Positions 1 to 11,155 are shown, counted from the stretch's first letter. The stretch is DNA of 21,640 nt from Apostichopus parvimensis (GCA_000934455.1 KN883916.1:41676-63315); one strand, 5' to 3'. The notes: generated from the letters alone by a model not told the origin. Translations and numbers: made by a program.

Positions 1-290
1 ATATCAAAGAGAAAACCCAGTAAAACACTAACACGGTGACTTTAAAATATCAGTTTATTATATTTGAAACAACTAGTTTTCCTTAGTTTTTTTGTTGCTT
101 TTGACTCTTAACCTCACTAACTGATAACTTCAATGGTTAATGTTTAGAGTAACAAATTTATTTAAAAACAATTGACCTATCTTCCTTGACATTGGAATCC
201 ATGTAAACAATAAATATGTTATTGTCTTAGATTATGCGTTATAAGTAGTGAAAGTTACAATATTTAATTCAAATTGTGTAAATTTTTGAA
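1..290. repeat. Satellite array, tail of a G-class monomer (HOR copy 0)
   Basis: This stretch matches the part of monomer G that follows its splice-like cassette (compare 2880-3102 and 16010-16270). It leads directly into monomer A1, as expected for the G-to-A order seen elsewhere. The array therefore extends beyond the left end of the window. No coding is visible. Confidence 0.85.
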
Positions 291-369
291 GAATTAACAG
301 GAATAACTGGGTTTCTTTGAACGAGAAATAGATATTAACACGTATCTACAAATGTTAATCAAGAAAAAG

Positions 370-381
370 ACTTACTTCCTG
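370..381 (-). other. Splice-like cassette A1 (CAG-gaa-GTAAGT)
   Basis: On the minus strand a pyrimidine-rich stretch ends in CAG, followed by the triplet at 376-378 and a consensus splice donor. As a codon the triplet is Glu. The companion AG lies at 346-347, which is 30 nt from the donor G. Confidence 0.5.
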
Positions 382-752
382 CAAAGAAACGAATATATAG
401 AAGGAAGAAAGAACAAATCATCATATAATAGTGAAAAGACTGGAAACACAAACACAGCGAATATGAGTTTAAAACAGCTGATCCAACTAACTTTCCTTAG
501 CTATTCCGTTTTTCGCTCATTACTTCACTAGATTATACCACAAATGGTTAAAATGTTTTAGTTACAAGTTTATTTCAAGAGAATCGTTCTATCTTCATCG
601 ACGTTGCCAGTCATCTAATCGATAAACATGTTAATTATTCAATTGTACGTCATCAATGTTGTGTAAATTATGAAGAATTAACAGGAATTGGTGGTTTCTT
701 TGAAATCGGAGTAGATAATGACACGTATCTACAAACGTTAATCAAGAAAGCG

Positions 753-764
753 ACTTACCGCCTG
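753..764 (-). other. Splice-like cassette B1 (CAG-gcg-GTAAGT)
   Basis: The triplet is at 759-761 and would code for Ala. The companion AG lies at 729-730, again 30 nt from the donor. Confidence 0.5.
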
Positions 765-1173
765 CAAGAAACGAATAGATAAAAGTAAAGATAAAATCAT
801 CATATAATAGGGATAAGACTGGAAACATAAATTCAATGAATGTGAGTTTATTACAACTGATCCAACTAGCTTTACAAAGCTTTTTCCTGTTTTTCGCTCA
901 TCACCTCACTAGATCATACCATTTATGTTTCAATGCTGTAGTTTCAATTTCATTTCAGAAGATTCATTTTTATCTCCATTGACATTACCAGTCATATAAT
1001 GGATACACATTTTATTGATATAATTGTGCGTCATCAGTGTTGTGAAAATTGTAATATTTCACTCAAATTATGTAAGGAAATTCAAAATTTAAAGGGAACT
1101 GGTTTGCATGGTGATTTCTTTGAAAGGGGAATAGAAACTGACAAGTATCTACAAATGTTAATCAGAAAAAAAC

Positions 1174-1185
1174 ACTTACCAACTG
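1174..1185 (-). other. Splice-like cassette C1 (CAG-ttg-GTAAGT)
   Basis: The triplet is at 1180-1182 and would code for Leu. The companion AG begins 31 nt from the donor. Confidence 0.5.
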
Positions 1186-1584
1186 CAAGAATCACAGATA
1201 GATTGAAAAAAAAGTAACAAATCATCACATAATAGACAATAGTTAGTAAAAACACAAAAACAGTGACTTCAAATTGCGAGTTTTTAATGATTGAATCAAT
1301 CAGTTTTTTAAGCTATTCCACTGTTGTGGCTCATCACTTCATTAGCTGATATCATTAATGTTTTAAAGTTAAAGTTACAAATTTATATCAGAACAAACGA
1401 TCTATCTTCATTGAAATTGCCAATCATATAATCAACAATCATGTTATTAAACTTGTATTAAATCGTGCGTTACCAATCTTATGCAGATTATCAAATTTTA
1501 TTCTAATTGTAAGAATTAACAGGAAATATTTCCGTCATGTTAATAAATAATAACACTGTTCTTCAAACGTTAATCATAATAACA

Positions 1585-1596
1585 ACTTACCGCCTG
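1585..1596 (-). other. Splice-like cassette D1 (CAG-gcg-GTAAGT)
   Basis: The triplet is at 1591-1593 and would code for Ala. The acceptor side reads CTTGGCAG. The companion acceptor word is TGAAG, where most other classes have TGTAG. Confidence 0.5.
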
Positions 1597-2020
1597 CCAA
1601 GAATCAAACAGATAGATAGAATTAAAGAACGAATCATCATTTAATAGAGAAAAAACAGTGAAACAGTAAAAATACTAACACGATGACAATAAAATGTCAG
1701 TTTGTTATAATTGAACAACTAAATTCATTAGCTGTTCTGCCGCTTTGGGCTCTTAACCTCAATAGCTGATAACATCGATGGGTAATGTTAGAGTCACACA
1801 TATATTTAAAAACAATTGATCTATCTCTATTGACATGGCGATCCATGTAAACAATCAACATGTTATTTTCATACATTGTGCGTTACCAATATTGAAAACA
1901 TTATATTTCATTCAAATTGTGAATGAAACTTAGGAATTAACAGGAATTAATGTCCCTGGTGGTTTCTTTGAAAAGGAAATAGATAATAACTCGTATCTAC
2001 AAATGTTGATCATGATAAAG

Positions 2021-2032
2021 ACTTACCTTCTG
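2021..2032 (-). other. Splice-like cassette E1 (CAG-aag-GTAAGT)
   Basis: The triplet is at 2027-2029 and would code for Lys. E2 and E4 carry ACC (Thr) here, while their flanks stay the same. Confidence 0.5.
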
Positions 2033-2441
2033 CAGAGAAACGATTAGATGAAAGAAAAGAACGAATTGTTATAGATTAGACAAAAACAGATAAATATAAA
2101 AACACAGTGACTTCAAAATGTTACTCTATGAGAACTAAAACAACTAGTTTTCGTAAGTTGTCCTTTTTTGGAACTAAACCTGGTTCACTCATACCATTCA
2201 TGTGTAAATATTAGAGTTACAAATTAAATTGAAAACAAACGCTTTATCTTCAATGACATTCCAATTAAAGTAATCCATAAACATGTTATTATATTCAATT
2301 GTCCATTCCTAATGTTGTGAAAATTGTCACATTTCTATTTAAAAATAAAGAATAAAAAGGATTTGACTTCCAAATCCCTAGTGCCTTCTTTGAAATGGAA
2401 TAGATCATTATATATATCTACAAACGTTAATCATGAAAAAG

Positions 2442-2453
2442 ACTTACGATCTG
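2442..2453 (-). other. Splice-like cassette F1 (CAG-atc-GTAAGT)
   Basis: The triplet is at 2448-2450 and would code for Ile. It is identical in F2. Confidence 0.5.
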
Positions 2454-2848
2454 CATCGAAACGAATATATAGAAAGAATAAGAGAACAAATCGTAATATA
2501 AAAATGTAAAAATATCAAAATATTGACTCTAAAACGAAAGCTATTATAATTGAAACAACTAGTTTTCGTTAACCCTTTTTCATGTTTGTAGCTAATCACC
2601 CCACTAGCTCATATCTTCAATGGTTAAATATGATATTGATAATTCGTTTCACAACAGTCGCTCTCTCTGTATTGACACTACCATTCATATAATCGATACA
2701 CATGTTTTTAAACTTGTATTAAGTTTTGCGTTACTTTTGCTGTGCAAATTATAAAATTTTATTCAAATTGTGTATGAATTAACAGGAATATAATTTCCCT
2801 CATGTGAAAAGATAAAACACTGTTCTACAAACGTTAATTATGATGAGT

Positions 2849-2860
2849 ACTTACCACCTG
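2849..2860 (-). other. Splice-like cassette G1 (CAG-gtg-GTAAGT)
   Basis: The triplet is at 2855-2857 and would code for Val. It is identical in G2. Confidence 0.5.
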
Positions 2861-3102
2861 CAAAGAAAGGATAGGATAAAAAGAAGAATAGAACAAATTA
2901 TTTTATCAAAGAGAAAACCAGTAAAAACACAAACACGGTGACATAAAAATGTCAATTTATTATAATTGAAACAACACATTTCCTTAGCTTTCCTCTGCTT
3001 TCGGCTCCTAATCTCAATAGCTGATAACTGCAATGGTTAATGTTAGAGTTACAAATTTATTTAAAAACCATTGATCTATCTTCATTGACATGGCGATCCA
3101 TG

Positions 3103-3106
3103 TTAA
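3103..3106. repeat. Left TTAA target-site duplication
   Basis: This TTAA lies between satellite sequence ending CCATG and the left terminal inverted repeat. It is paired with the TTAA at 12758. Confidence 0.7.
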
Positions 3107-3123
3107 AGGCATTCTCTCAGCTA
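3107..3123 (+). repeat. Left terminal inverted repeat
   Basis: It reads AGGCATTCTCTCAGCTA. The reverse complement of the right end is AGGTATTCTTTCAGCTA, which differs at two positions, both C/T. The similarity stops abruptly inside the element. Confidence 0.75.
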
Positions 3124-3194
3124 GAAATTTTTTAGAGGGCTGGCCAATTTCAAAGGATTTGCTGGTAAACCGTTACTCCACTTTCTGACTTGGT

Positions 3195-3200
3195 CACGTG
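3195..3200 (+). promoter_or_regulatory. E-box CACGTG upstream of the possible first exon
   Basis: A palindromic CACGTG, within TCACGTGA, lies about 200 bp upstream of the ATG at 3402. It is followed by a CpG-rich patch near 3313-3330 (GCGCGGTCGCGGCGC). The arrangement resembles a TATA-less animal promoter, but a single E-box is weak evidence. Confidence 0.25.
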
Positions 3201-3401
3201 ATACGGTATATGAATATACTGCCACTGTACATTGATATCCTGTATGTAAATATACGTAATGTATTGCACAGTTTCATGCAGTGTTAGCATAACACACGTA
3301 ACGTATATATTGCGCGGTCGCGGCGCTGTTTAGGTGGAAGGCTTTATTGTGGGTCCCGATGCCAAAAGCAGTGAGCGAAAAGGGGACAGAGAATTGCAGG
3401 C

Positions 3402-3532
3402 ATGAAAAGTGTACTTGAGCTGGTGCTACGTGGACTGGGTCTCCAAAACGATCTACTGGAACAGAGATCGGGGATCGACAAAATAACCAATGCTACCTTC
3501 ACGGAGCATTTACTGGCAGATCATACGATAAG
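3402..3532 (+). CDS. Possible first coding exon, unknown product (partial)
   Basis: An ATG at 3402 opens 43 sense codons plus two bases up to AG/GTAGGC at 3532/3533, a good splice-donor match. A stop follows at once if there is no splicing. The peptide begins MKSVLELVLRGLGLQ, is rich in Leu, Glu and Asp, and matches no domain I recognise. GC content is higher than in the surrounding intron-like DNA. An upstream ATG at 3360 gives a short frame that ends at 3419. Direct joining to the exon-like segment at 6975 would create a stop, so there would have to be another exon between them, or the model is wrong. It may be host sequence captured by the TTAA element, an accessory gene of the transposon, or chance. 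Confidence 0.3.
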
Positions 3533-3751
3533 GTAGGCAGCAAATTATGCCAACGACTAACGTTATATATTTACTATTTAGGCTACAGTATACTGTTCAC
3601 CGGCCGAAGTGTTTGGTCTACTCTAGGCTTCCTTGTTATATTTTTCAATGGATCGATGCTAGGCCTACTTAGGAGTAGCTAGGCCGACAAACTAAGGCAA
3701 CTAATACACCAAGAGGCATAGGCTAGTAGTATAGTAAGTATTTCGAAGTTT

Positions 3752-3960
3752 GGAACACTGCGATGTTCGGACACCCCTAAGAAATACACGATATCCCCAT
3801 TACAACCTACAGCAAGAGCCAATTGCACGAAAACTGAGAAGCTACAGTTATTTTCTCTCCAAATGACCCAACCATATCAGGTATATTTTCAGCTGATTTA
3901 TACCATGAGATATAGTTTTGGGGTGTTTTAAGGCTTAGGTGTCCGAACTTTGCAGTGTCC
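3752..3960. mobile_element. Small inverted-repeat (MITE-like) element
   Basis: GGAACACTGCGATGTTCGG at 3752 and the bases after it (to about 3781, ending CCCCTAAG) match the reverse complement of 3934-3960, with a few mismatches and one small gap. The arms are about 27 bp and enclose about 150 bp of AT-rich DNA. I see no clear target-site duplication and no coding. Part of the arm motif recurs near 12562-12598 (TTCGGACACCT and AACTTTGC), which suggests a dispersed family. Confidence 0.45.
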
Positions 3961-6590
3961 ATGCTACTGCAGTGCACGTTGTTGTACTTACTGTAGCATA
4001 GCCTAGGCCGAACATTTTTTGAAGTGTTATTTATGCTTATCTACTTATATTCGCCTAGTAAGCATTATCAGTATGGAAGTCTGCAGTATCATATGTGTTT
4101 GGTTTATGATTCGGTAGCTTTGCAAATATGAATAGGCCTTAGCCTACATCAGTGTAATATGGACATGGATTGGTAGGGAGATCTCCCCACAAGAAAATAA
4201 AAAAATAAAACTTGAAACTAATGCAACTTCTCATGAGTGGAGCAAAAGTAGAACTACTGTAGCCTAGCTCCAGGCCCAGATTTTTACAATGATGCACCAA
4301 TCAGGGCCTACCTCAATTTGGTGGTTACTCCTGTCAAGAGCATTTTTTGATCAAGCGTCTGGGCATACTTATTTTGTAACTGTAAGTCTAGTATGCAGTG
4401 AGGTACGTGAGGGACAGGGGCGTATACTCAATAAAGTATCTGTTTTCATTTCCTACTTTAGTTTACCAGCACAATTATAGAGTTCCTTGCAACAAATAAA
4501 TTAGTCTGACAACTTGAAAATTTACTGCATATTTGCCTGCATGGTCATTCTCAGTTATAGACTACTAATTTGTGTAGGCTGTAGCCATTTCATTTTTGTC
4601 CTTTTTTTCTGAGCATGGGTTCTTAAATGGTGAAATAACCTTGAATCAGCTGAGCAACTCCAAGATGAATTAAGTTCCTAAGGCATTGGGTTCTTTTTAC
4701 TTTTTAAAGTCTAATACGCATAGGCTAGGGTTTTTACTTTGCTTCACTTGCTTGTCAATCCGCATAGCCACTTTAGCTGTGGATGATTCTTCACTTGCAA
4801 AGAAAAAATGTACGCATAAATTCAAACTCTTACTATCCCAAAATAGAGTATTGCCTAATACCCCCAACTTGGTAGTAACTTAAAAAAACGGTAGCGGCTA
4901 CCTCATTTCCTTGTTACTGTAGTGTAAAGTGATATAAGTAAGTTTTCAAAATGGAAGTCAAAACTCAACAGCCTTCTCAGAAAGAAGCTACACTAGCTCT
5001 ACAGGCTCCTTTGTTGAATTAGTGAAGGATACTGTTCACATATTGATGCATTCATAACATGATAGTTTGCTATCATCGTTGTTTAATCAGAAAATCAATG
5101 ACAACATAAACAAATCAATGTCACCAATAATTGCGAATGCCACCATTTTATGTTCGACAAAATTTATCACATTTAATTTAAAGGATACACCATGATATTT
5201 AGTTACATGGTACAGTATTCTGCAATTAGTCTTATAATCTACTCAATCTTAGATGTAATGCTAAAATACTAATCTACTATAAAGTGTGCTGGGTCCATTA
5301 TATTCTTCTCTATTGTTCCAATAATTGATGTGGTTACCATAGTGTGTACTATTTAAGTCACATATTGCAGTAGAAACATTGTCTAGTGGATAACTCAAAT
5401 CTCAGTGTTGGTTTAACTAACACATTATTGATCGTTCTAATTGACTTATCTGTTTAACTCAAAATAGGCGTAAATTATTGTTTCTCCTTAGTATGTTTTA
5501 ATCTATTTTGATTATAAAAGGACTATTAGGATTGCAGATGCCAGTAATGCACAGGTCTAGCAATTTTATGACGCACCCTCAGACCACTGGAATAGGTTAA
5601 GTTTGACTTAATTTTGAACATTGATGCACCCCTGCATCATAGTGAAATTGACACATCATTGTATGTCTGACATACACCAAATTAACATACACCAAATTAA
5701 CATTTTGACCGATTGTTTGCTGACCTTAATAGACCATACATGGCACATTGACGCACACTGACGCACATATTTTAGTTGTAATGACGCACCAAATGTGCGC
5801 TTTGACCGACCCCTTAGTCACACAATTCATCGGACATAACGCACCATTCCGGGGGTCGTTGAGTCCGTCTTACAATAATTGATAATTTCATCATGATATA
5901 GAAATTAAAGACATTTGCCAAAATATAACAACATCATAGGCTTCATAGCTCTACACATAATCTGATCATGCAGTTCTAAAAATTATACAAAAGAAAAGTG
6001 ATACTACTGATTTGTGAGAGAACTAGAATGGTCGCCCATAAAATACCATATCATGTTTCTATGTTGTCTTTAAAAACTTTATTGTTCAGGGCACACCTGT
6101 AGAATGTTCCATAATTTTTAGTCTTGGAAATAAGCAAAGTCTAGCTATATTTTTAAAAGCAATTATGCATCACTGATCATGATGAAATTTGGTGACATAT
6201 AAGTGTATGAACAAGCCTACTAGGACATTGCCATTGTAGCATCAAACGTTATGACATTTAGTGTATGTAAGGTATTAGTAGATAGTTATAATACTGCAGG
6301 TGTATACTACTAACATATAAATAAAAACATAGAAATGGTTGCACATCACTAGTTTAGGTTTGCACTAGATTAGTAAATGAACCATTCTTGAATCCTTGCA
6401 GAGTTGACACTTTACATACTGTAAATCATAAAGCAGATGTGATGAATTTATGCTGCCAAAAGCAAAGTTCTGTAACTAGTAGTGTCAGTACTGTTCCGTG
6501 TTTGCAAAAATTGATGTGAATTGTTGACTATTTAGTAAAGGGCAAAATGTGGTATTCAGTAATTTATGTTGGAAGTTATATAATTCACTA
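3961..6590. other. Noncoding, intron-like unique DNA
   Basis: No convincing coding or RNA gene is visible. CTAGGCC-type words are frequent. A 15-bp direct duplication (ACATACACCAAATTA) lies at about 5671-5702. GACGCAC-type words recur loosely at 5570-5850 without a regular period. If the flanking exon-like segments are real, this is intron. Confidence 0.5.
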
Positions 6591-6593
6591 TAT

Positions 6594-6955
6594 CCGGGAT
6601 GTGCTTACACTGGGCGGCACCGGGCAGTTGCGCCCAGCAGTTCTGAATGCCGCCCAGCACAAACAGTATTTTAACCTTTTCCGCCCGGCACTTTTTTGAT
6701 GATAATTTAACAAATTTTACCATAACCAAGCTCTGGGAGAATACATGGCACAAAATAGGAAAAATATCACCACCTAAGCGTACGTTATGTGCAAAATATG
6801 TCCAGTGGGGAGGGGGTACCCCACCGATGAGAAACCTCTCCCAGGGTGTGGATCACACTACCCCACAATCTGCCCGGCACTCCAATATTCATGCGCACAT
6901 CCCTGCTATGTGTATTGTAAGCATTCTGATATATTATTAACTTTACACATCCCGG
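6594..6955. mobile_element. MITE-like repeat with 10-bp perfect terminal inverted repeats
   Basis: CCGGGATGTG at 6594-6603 is exactly complementary to CACATCCCGG at 6946-6955. TAT lies just outside both ends and is a possible 3-bp target duplication. The interior is much GC-richer than its surroundings and contains repeated GCCCGGCAC and GCCCAGCA words in both orientations, plus an internal palindrome around GGGGTACCCC (6814-6823). ORFs across it, such as the one at 6647-6940, show no domain. It is probably a non-autonomous interspersed element. Confidence 0.45.
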
Positions 6956-6974
6956 TATTATTTGTCTTTTTCAG

Positions 6975-7125
6975 CTGAAGGTGTGTGCCCAATTAAGAAA
7001 CTCGAGAGGTTGGTATCCAAACTGATCCACCAGAAAAGACAACACCAGGTCCTCAACAAAAGGCTATGCCCCAACAGAGGCTGATTCAGCAATGCACTTC
7101 AGCAGCTCTACCCCAGTGGAGACTG
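6975..7125 (+). other. Possible internal or terminal exon
   Basis: A strong acceptor (TTTGTCTTTTTCAG, ending at 6974) precedes this segment, and a GT donor candidate follows at 7126 (CTG/GTAATT). Starting at 6977, one frame stays open for 35 codons (begins EGVCPIKKLERL, rich in Lys, Arg and Gln) to TGA at about 7082-7084. The first bases before that frame do not fit the phase of the exon at 3402-3532. No domain is recognised. Confidence 0.3.
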
Positions 7126-7407
7126 GTAATTGTTTGATGTACATACTGTAACCACACCATGCTGCAACTAAGTCTACAATTCAACTAGGTCTGCAGTCTA
7201 CTACTGTAGGTCTGTGTATGACTAACCGTACTTAGAACATTGGACACATTTATTCATTTATTGTATTATGTAATATTAATGACATAGACATATAGTGCTA
7301 AATATGGTGCTAATACAGCCACTGGAGGTCTGTAAACGCGAGGGACCCAAAAATGTTCCAACTCCACAGGTTTATGATAACAGTAGTATTTTTCCTTATC
7401 TTTGAAA

Positions 7408-7413
7408 AATAAA
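7408..7413 (+). promoter_or_regulatory. AATAAA polyadenylation signal candidate
   Basis: AATAAA lies about 280 bp after the exon-like segment, and a GT/T-rich stretch follows at 7455-7470. It could end a transcript using the exon at 6975. In AT-rich DNA such hexamers are common, so support is weak. Confidence 0.25.
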
Positions 7414-7580
7414 GACATTTACCAATCTTGTAGAATGTGCTACCTACCTGTCTGAAGCAGTTTGTGTTCAAAAAATGCACACTTATTCTTGTCTTATGTG
7501 TTCTTTTTATGTTTCATGATGATGTGGCATCATTTGTACATACTTGCACTGCTTAAAGACATACTTGAACTGTCAACAAT

Positions 7581-9541
7581 TTGTTTAGACAATGCCCAAA
7601 ACTTAAATCCACCCACAAAAAAGTACGTTTTAATAATACTGAAATAGCAAACTTATCCAAGAAACAAAAAGACATTAGACTCCAAATTGACAAAGATATC
7701 GATCAAAAGAGAAATTTAAAAACTAAAAGGAACAAAATAATTAAACAACAACCCTTTCTAGTCAAAACTGCCCATGAACAAAAATTAATTGACGAAATTT
7801 CCGAAATTGAAAATGGTAAGGATGACTCCCACCGTTTCTTTAAAGCAATAAGAGTAGTACAACAAAAAATAAGAGAGACCCCGTTACAATTAAAATTGGC
7901 GATAAACACATAAGAGATACCGACGCAAAAGCTAAAGAAATCAGCATGCATTTTGAAAAGACTTTTAACTGCAATATCCCAGATCCCAAACCAAACGTGT
8001 TTCCAGAAAAACTAAACACGCCCTTTGATGAAGATGAAATTAAACAAGCAGTCTCATCCTTCAAAAATAATAAAACCCCAGGTTGTGACAAGTTCACAGC
8101 CGAACATCTCCAATATGCCCCATGCACACACAAACAAATAGCAAATATCTTAAATAGTATAGCCGAATCAGGAGATTTCCCAATTAATATTAAACAAGGA
8201 ATCCAAAATCCTATCCAGAAACCGGGAAAGACTAAATGTCCACCAGAAAACTTAAGACCAGTCATTTTATTATCAACACTGAGGAAAATTCTTGCGGTTT
8301 GTGTGGCCAGGAGGATTCGTCCGTCAATTGATGAGCATATCCTCCCCATTACCCATACTGCCTACACTTCAGGACGTTGCACAGCTGAACTTGTCTTCGC
8401 TTTTAAAGTGCTAGCAGAAAAAAGCTATAACATCGATAGGTTACACTATAAATCTATTGATGCTAGATATGAGCAAGGCGTTCGACACAATTCAAAGAGG
8501 ATACTTGCTAACTGATCTCGGACAGGTTCTTGACAACGACGAACTTCACCTGATATCACTGCTAATCGATAACGTCTCCTACACCGTCAAACTAGAGGGC
8601 AAACTCGGACTTCCTTTTAACACTAACATTGGTTCACCACAAGGAGATTTTTTTTTTATATAACTTATCTAGCCAACTCTTTGAAATCAGATGATAATGA
8701 TATCGATGCAGTTATCCTGCCATCTCAGTTAGTTGATCATGATTACAGCACAACCACCACTAATTCTTTTTCACAGTAGACCAACAATACGCTGATGATA
8801 TCTCTTGGGTATCAACTGGTCAGCATATACTGCAAGATATCGAAAACGAGTTTCTGAGAAACTGGCAGGAAGGAATCTGAAAATCAATTGCACAAAAACT
8901 GAGAAATTTTCAATCACAAGAAAAGGAAATGAAAGTTGGAAGAAGTGTAAATATGTTGGAAGCTTGCTGGGGACCGAAGAAGATATTAACCGAAGAATTG
9001 GTATAACCAACGGTGCTTTCAACACACTCTCAAGTATTTTCAAAAGCAAAAACATAAGCCGGAACATTAAGCTTAGGATTTTTGAGGCTTTATTAAAGAG
9101 TAATTTTTTGTACAATTGCGAACTGTGGGGCACAACGAAAGATCATGATCGCAAAATTGACACTTTTCAAAAGGGGACTACTTCGTAATATTCTCAACAT
9201 TAGATGGACCAATAACAATTGGTTATCAAACGATGAGCTCTACAATGAAACCAACCAAACACCATGGTCATCCATAGTCGCACATAGAAGATTGAGATTT
9301 TTCGGTCATGTAGCAAGACTCAAGGAGGACGCTCCAGCAAAGGTTGCTTTAAGAGAAGCACTGAAAAATACTGCTAAACCAGTAGGAAGGCCCGTGACTA
9401 CCTTGCTTGGAAAAATAAAGTCGCAATTTAAGGACGTTAATATTAACAATTTCGAGGAAGCAATAAACCTTGCGCAAGATCGTGATACGTGGCGGAGGTT
9501 AATCACTGAGCATGTCGGATTCGGATAGACGAGACTCAACT
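7581..9541 (+). pseudogene. Broken, 5'-truncated non-LTR retrotransposon (LINE) reverse transcriptase
   Basis: The fragment matches the linker, reverse transcriptase and C-terminal region of a LINE ORF2. In order it shows a Lys-rich linker (7600-7830), a stretch with NNKTPGCDKF (about 8068-8097), catalytic motif LDMSKAFD (8463-8486), SPQGD (8634-8648), catalytic YADD (8788-8799), and a C-terminal end with RRLRFFGHVARL and WRRL that ends at TAG 9526-9528. The apurinic endonuclease domain is missing, as expected from 5' truncation during target-primed insertion. Frame changes occur near 7880, 8458, 8650 (a 10-T run with loss of the codons after SPQGD), 8868 and 9174, so it is dead. The 3' UTR is only about 13 nt before a trinucleotide tail, which is reminiscent of the RTE clade. 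I cannot assign the clade with certainty. Confidence 0.85.
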
Positions 9542-9585
<44 letters not shown>

Positions 9586-9586
9586 G

Positions 9587-9650
<64 letters not shown>
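9542..9650 (+). repeat. (TAC/ACT)n microsatellite, tail of the LINE
   Basis: About 36 trinucleotide copies run without length change, with one TAG interruption at 9584-9586. The tract starts immediately after the very short LINE 3' UTR and ends at the junction with flanking DNA, so it is most likely the element's own 3' tail, possibly expanded later. The Ser-rich ORF read on the minus strand is an artefact of this tract. Confidence 0.9.
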
Positions 9651-9651
<1 letters not shown>

Positions 9652-11155
9652 AGATAGTTACTCTTCACTGCCTATGCAACAGTTGTCATCTGATCAGGTT
9701 GTTATGTGCATATAGTTTCATATCAGCAAAGACATTGACGTTTTGGGCAAATTTTGAGTGTGAGCTATATTTCTAGTTTAACATGTTAGGGGCATCATTT
9801 AGGGGTCTACTTTCTCCCAGATTTGAACAATAATGTTTAGTTATTACAATGAGTGCAAGTTACAATCTCAGTGAATAAACAAACATAACATTTGTGCTGG
9901 TTCCAACCCAGTTACCTTGGGTATGAGCCTGAATGTCTCTTTTGCAATTAAAATCAAATGAATCATATCTTGGAAAATCATTTTAATTCAATCTTCAACA
10001 ACAACAAGTATATTGTTGTAACACTTTTGTCCTCACACAAAGCCACAAATATGTATTTTCCCTTTTCATTTCACGTTACAGATGTGCAGTACATCCTTTA
10101 GAGGAACAGTGCATCACAGCATAGTGTTATGGCATGATGGATGTTTTGCAAGCAGATATAAGGGTTGGAACTGGAAGTGTTTGTGTTCGATCGTTTCATT
10201 AATAAACGTGTGCTTCTCTACTTTATGTAAGATGATTGTCATATTTCTTGTTCTCCAGTGAGAGCTATGGATTTGCATAGTGAACGTTGTTAACATGGAT
10301 ACGGACAATTTTTAAATAACTGATGTCAAAGCAGTTCCTCAGCTTGTTTAAATACCATACATCAAGGACACAAGAGTGGACAATGGAAGTAGCAAGTATC
10401 CAGAATGTAGATATCACAAGCCTTCAAGACAATTGAGCAAACTGTACCATAACGGACAACAACAAACATGGTGTCTCAGTAAAATAAAGTCACTGAGCTA
10501 GTGCAATGTATCATAAGTATTTATCTTTTTCATGGTGTCAAACGTTGATTGTTGCATTTCGTGCGTGATGTGTCTTACTCCTTTCTGTAGTATCTAGCAT
10601 TGATTTGCATGTTCATTCATAGTGTAATGTTAACTACATAATTGATGTCATCAAAGTTACAACTGTGTCATATTAATAAAGTAAACGATTGAATATTGGT
10701 TACACTGCAAATTTTATTTTACACCATTTGGCTTTCCATGATAGCAATATCTGATCTGTTTACTTACTGTAGTTTGTTCAGTCATACCAGTAGTTCTAAT
10801 GAGATATCGATCTTGGGTTTATTTATTGTTGGCACAGAATAACTTGTCTTTATTTTGTATTGTGTGAGATCAATTTAACATAACATATATTGTGATGTCA
10901 TGGAGTGTTGAAGATGTACTCTAACTTGCAGCTAGTAGTGATAAAACAGTTTCATTCAGTGCTCTCATGATAACCCCAGTGGCAGATGGAGATAGTGGCA
11001 GATGGAGATGTTTGAAATGCAGGGGAAATTGTAGGGTCTTTTGAAGTTTTGGCAAAGTTTGTTTTGGATGTAAAGCTGCTATACTTATCATGAAAAGGTC
11101 CACAACGGAGGTATGCCGTCTCCTAGCCTTATTTGGGTATATGTTCCTGCATTCC
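9651..11155. other. Noncoding unique DNA
   Basis: No gene is supported. AATAAA words occur near 10483 and 10675, and a 16-bp direct duplication (AGTGGCAGATGGAGAT) lies at 10978-11009. The AATAAA words could mark an untranslated region, but nothing coding leads into them. Confidence 0.5.

Larger units (their letters stand above)
291..3102. repeat. Satellite HOR copy 1, monomers A1-B1-C1-D1-E1-F1-G1
   Basis: Seven diverged monomers follow one another. The same landmark, a variable triplet between CTTAC and CTGC on the plus strand, occurs at 376, 759, 1180, 1591, 2027, 2448 and 2855, giving spacings of 383, 421, 411, 436, 421 and 407 bp. Class-specific words separate the monomers: A has AGCTATTCCG, C has CATGGTGATTTCTTT, and F has ACTTCCAAATCCCT. 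The same words recur in the same order in copies 2 to 4, so this is a true higher-order repeat and not a simple tandem of identical units. The last monomer is cut by the TTAA element at 3103 and resumes at 12762. Once that insert is removed, the G1-to-A2 spacing is 419 bp and the HOR period is 2,898 bp. The short ORFs within the array are not conserved between monomers. Confidence 0.9.

Noticed and set aside
999..1217. 72-residue plus-strand ORF in monomer C1, and similar short ORFs at 2324-2509, 15304-15513, 20174-20359 and 21244-21606
   Set aside because: They lie in satellite monomers and are not kept open in sister monomers of the same class, so they are chance frames.
2851..3033. Minus-strand ORF ending in a pyrimidine tract and CAG, also at 14731-14961
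   Set aside because: Related monomers do not keep the frame. The C-terminal part is the translation of the acceptor-like pyrimidine tract.
6647..6978. ORFs of 97 and 63 residues in the GC-rich MITE-like element
   Set aside because: They lie within a short inverted-repeat element, overlap each other and show no domain.
7840..8349. 169-residue minus-strand ORF
   Set aside because: It is antisense to the LINE reverse transcriptase, whose motifs on the plus strand are clear.
9306..9668. Serine-rich minus-strand ORF
   Set aside because: It is the reverse reading of the (ACT)n tail plus the antisense of the LINE.
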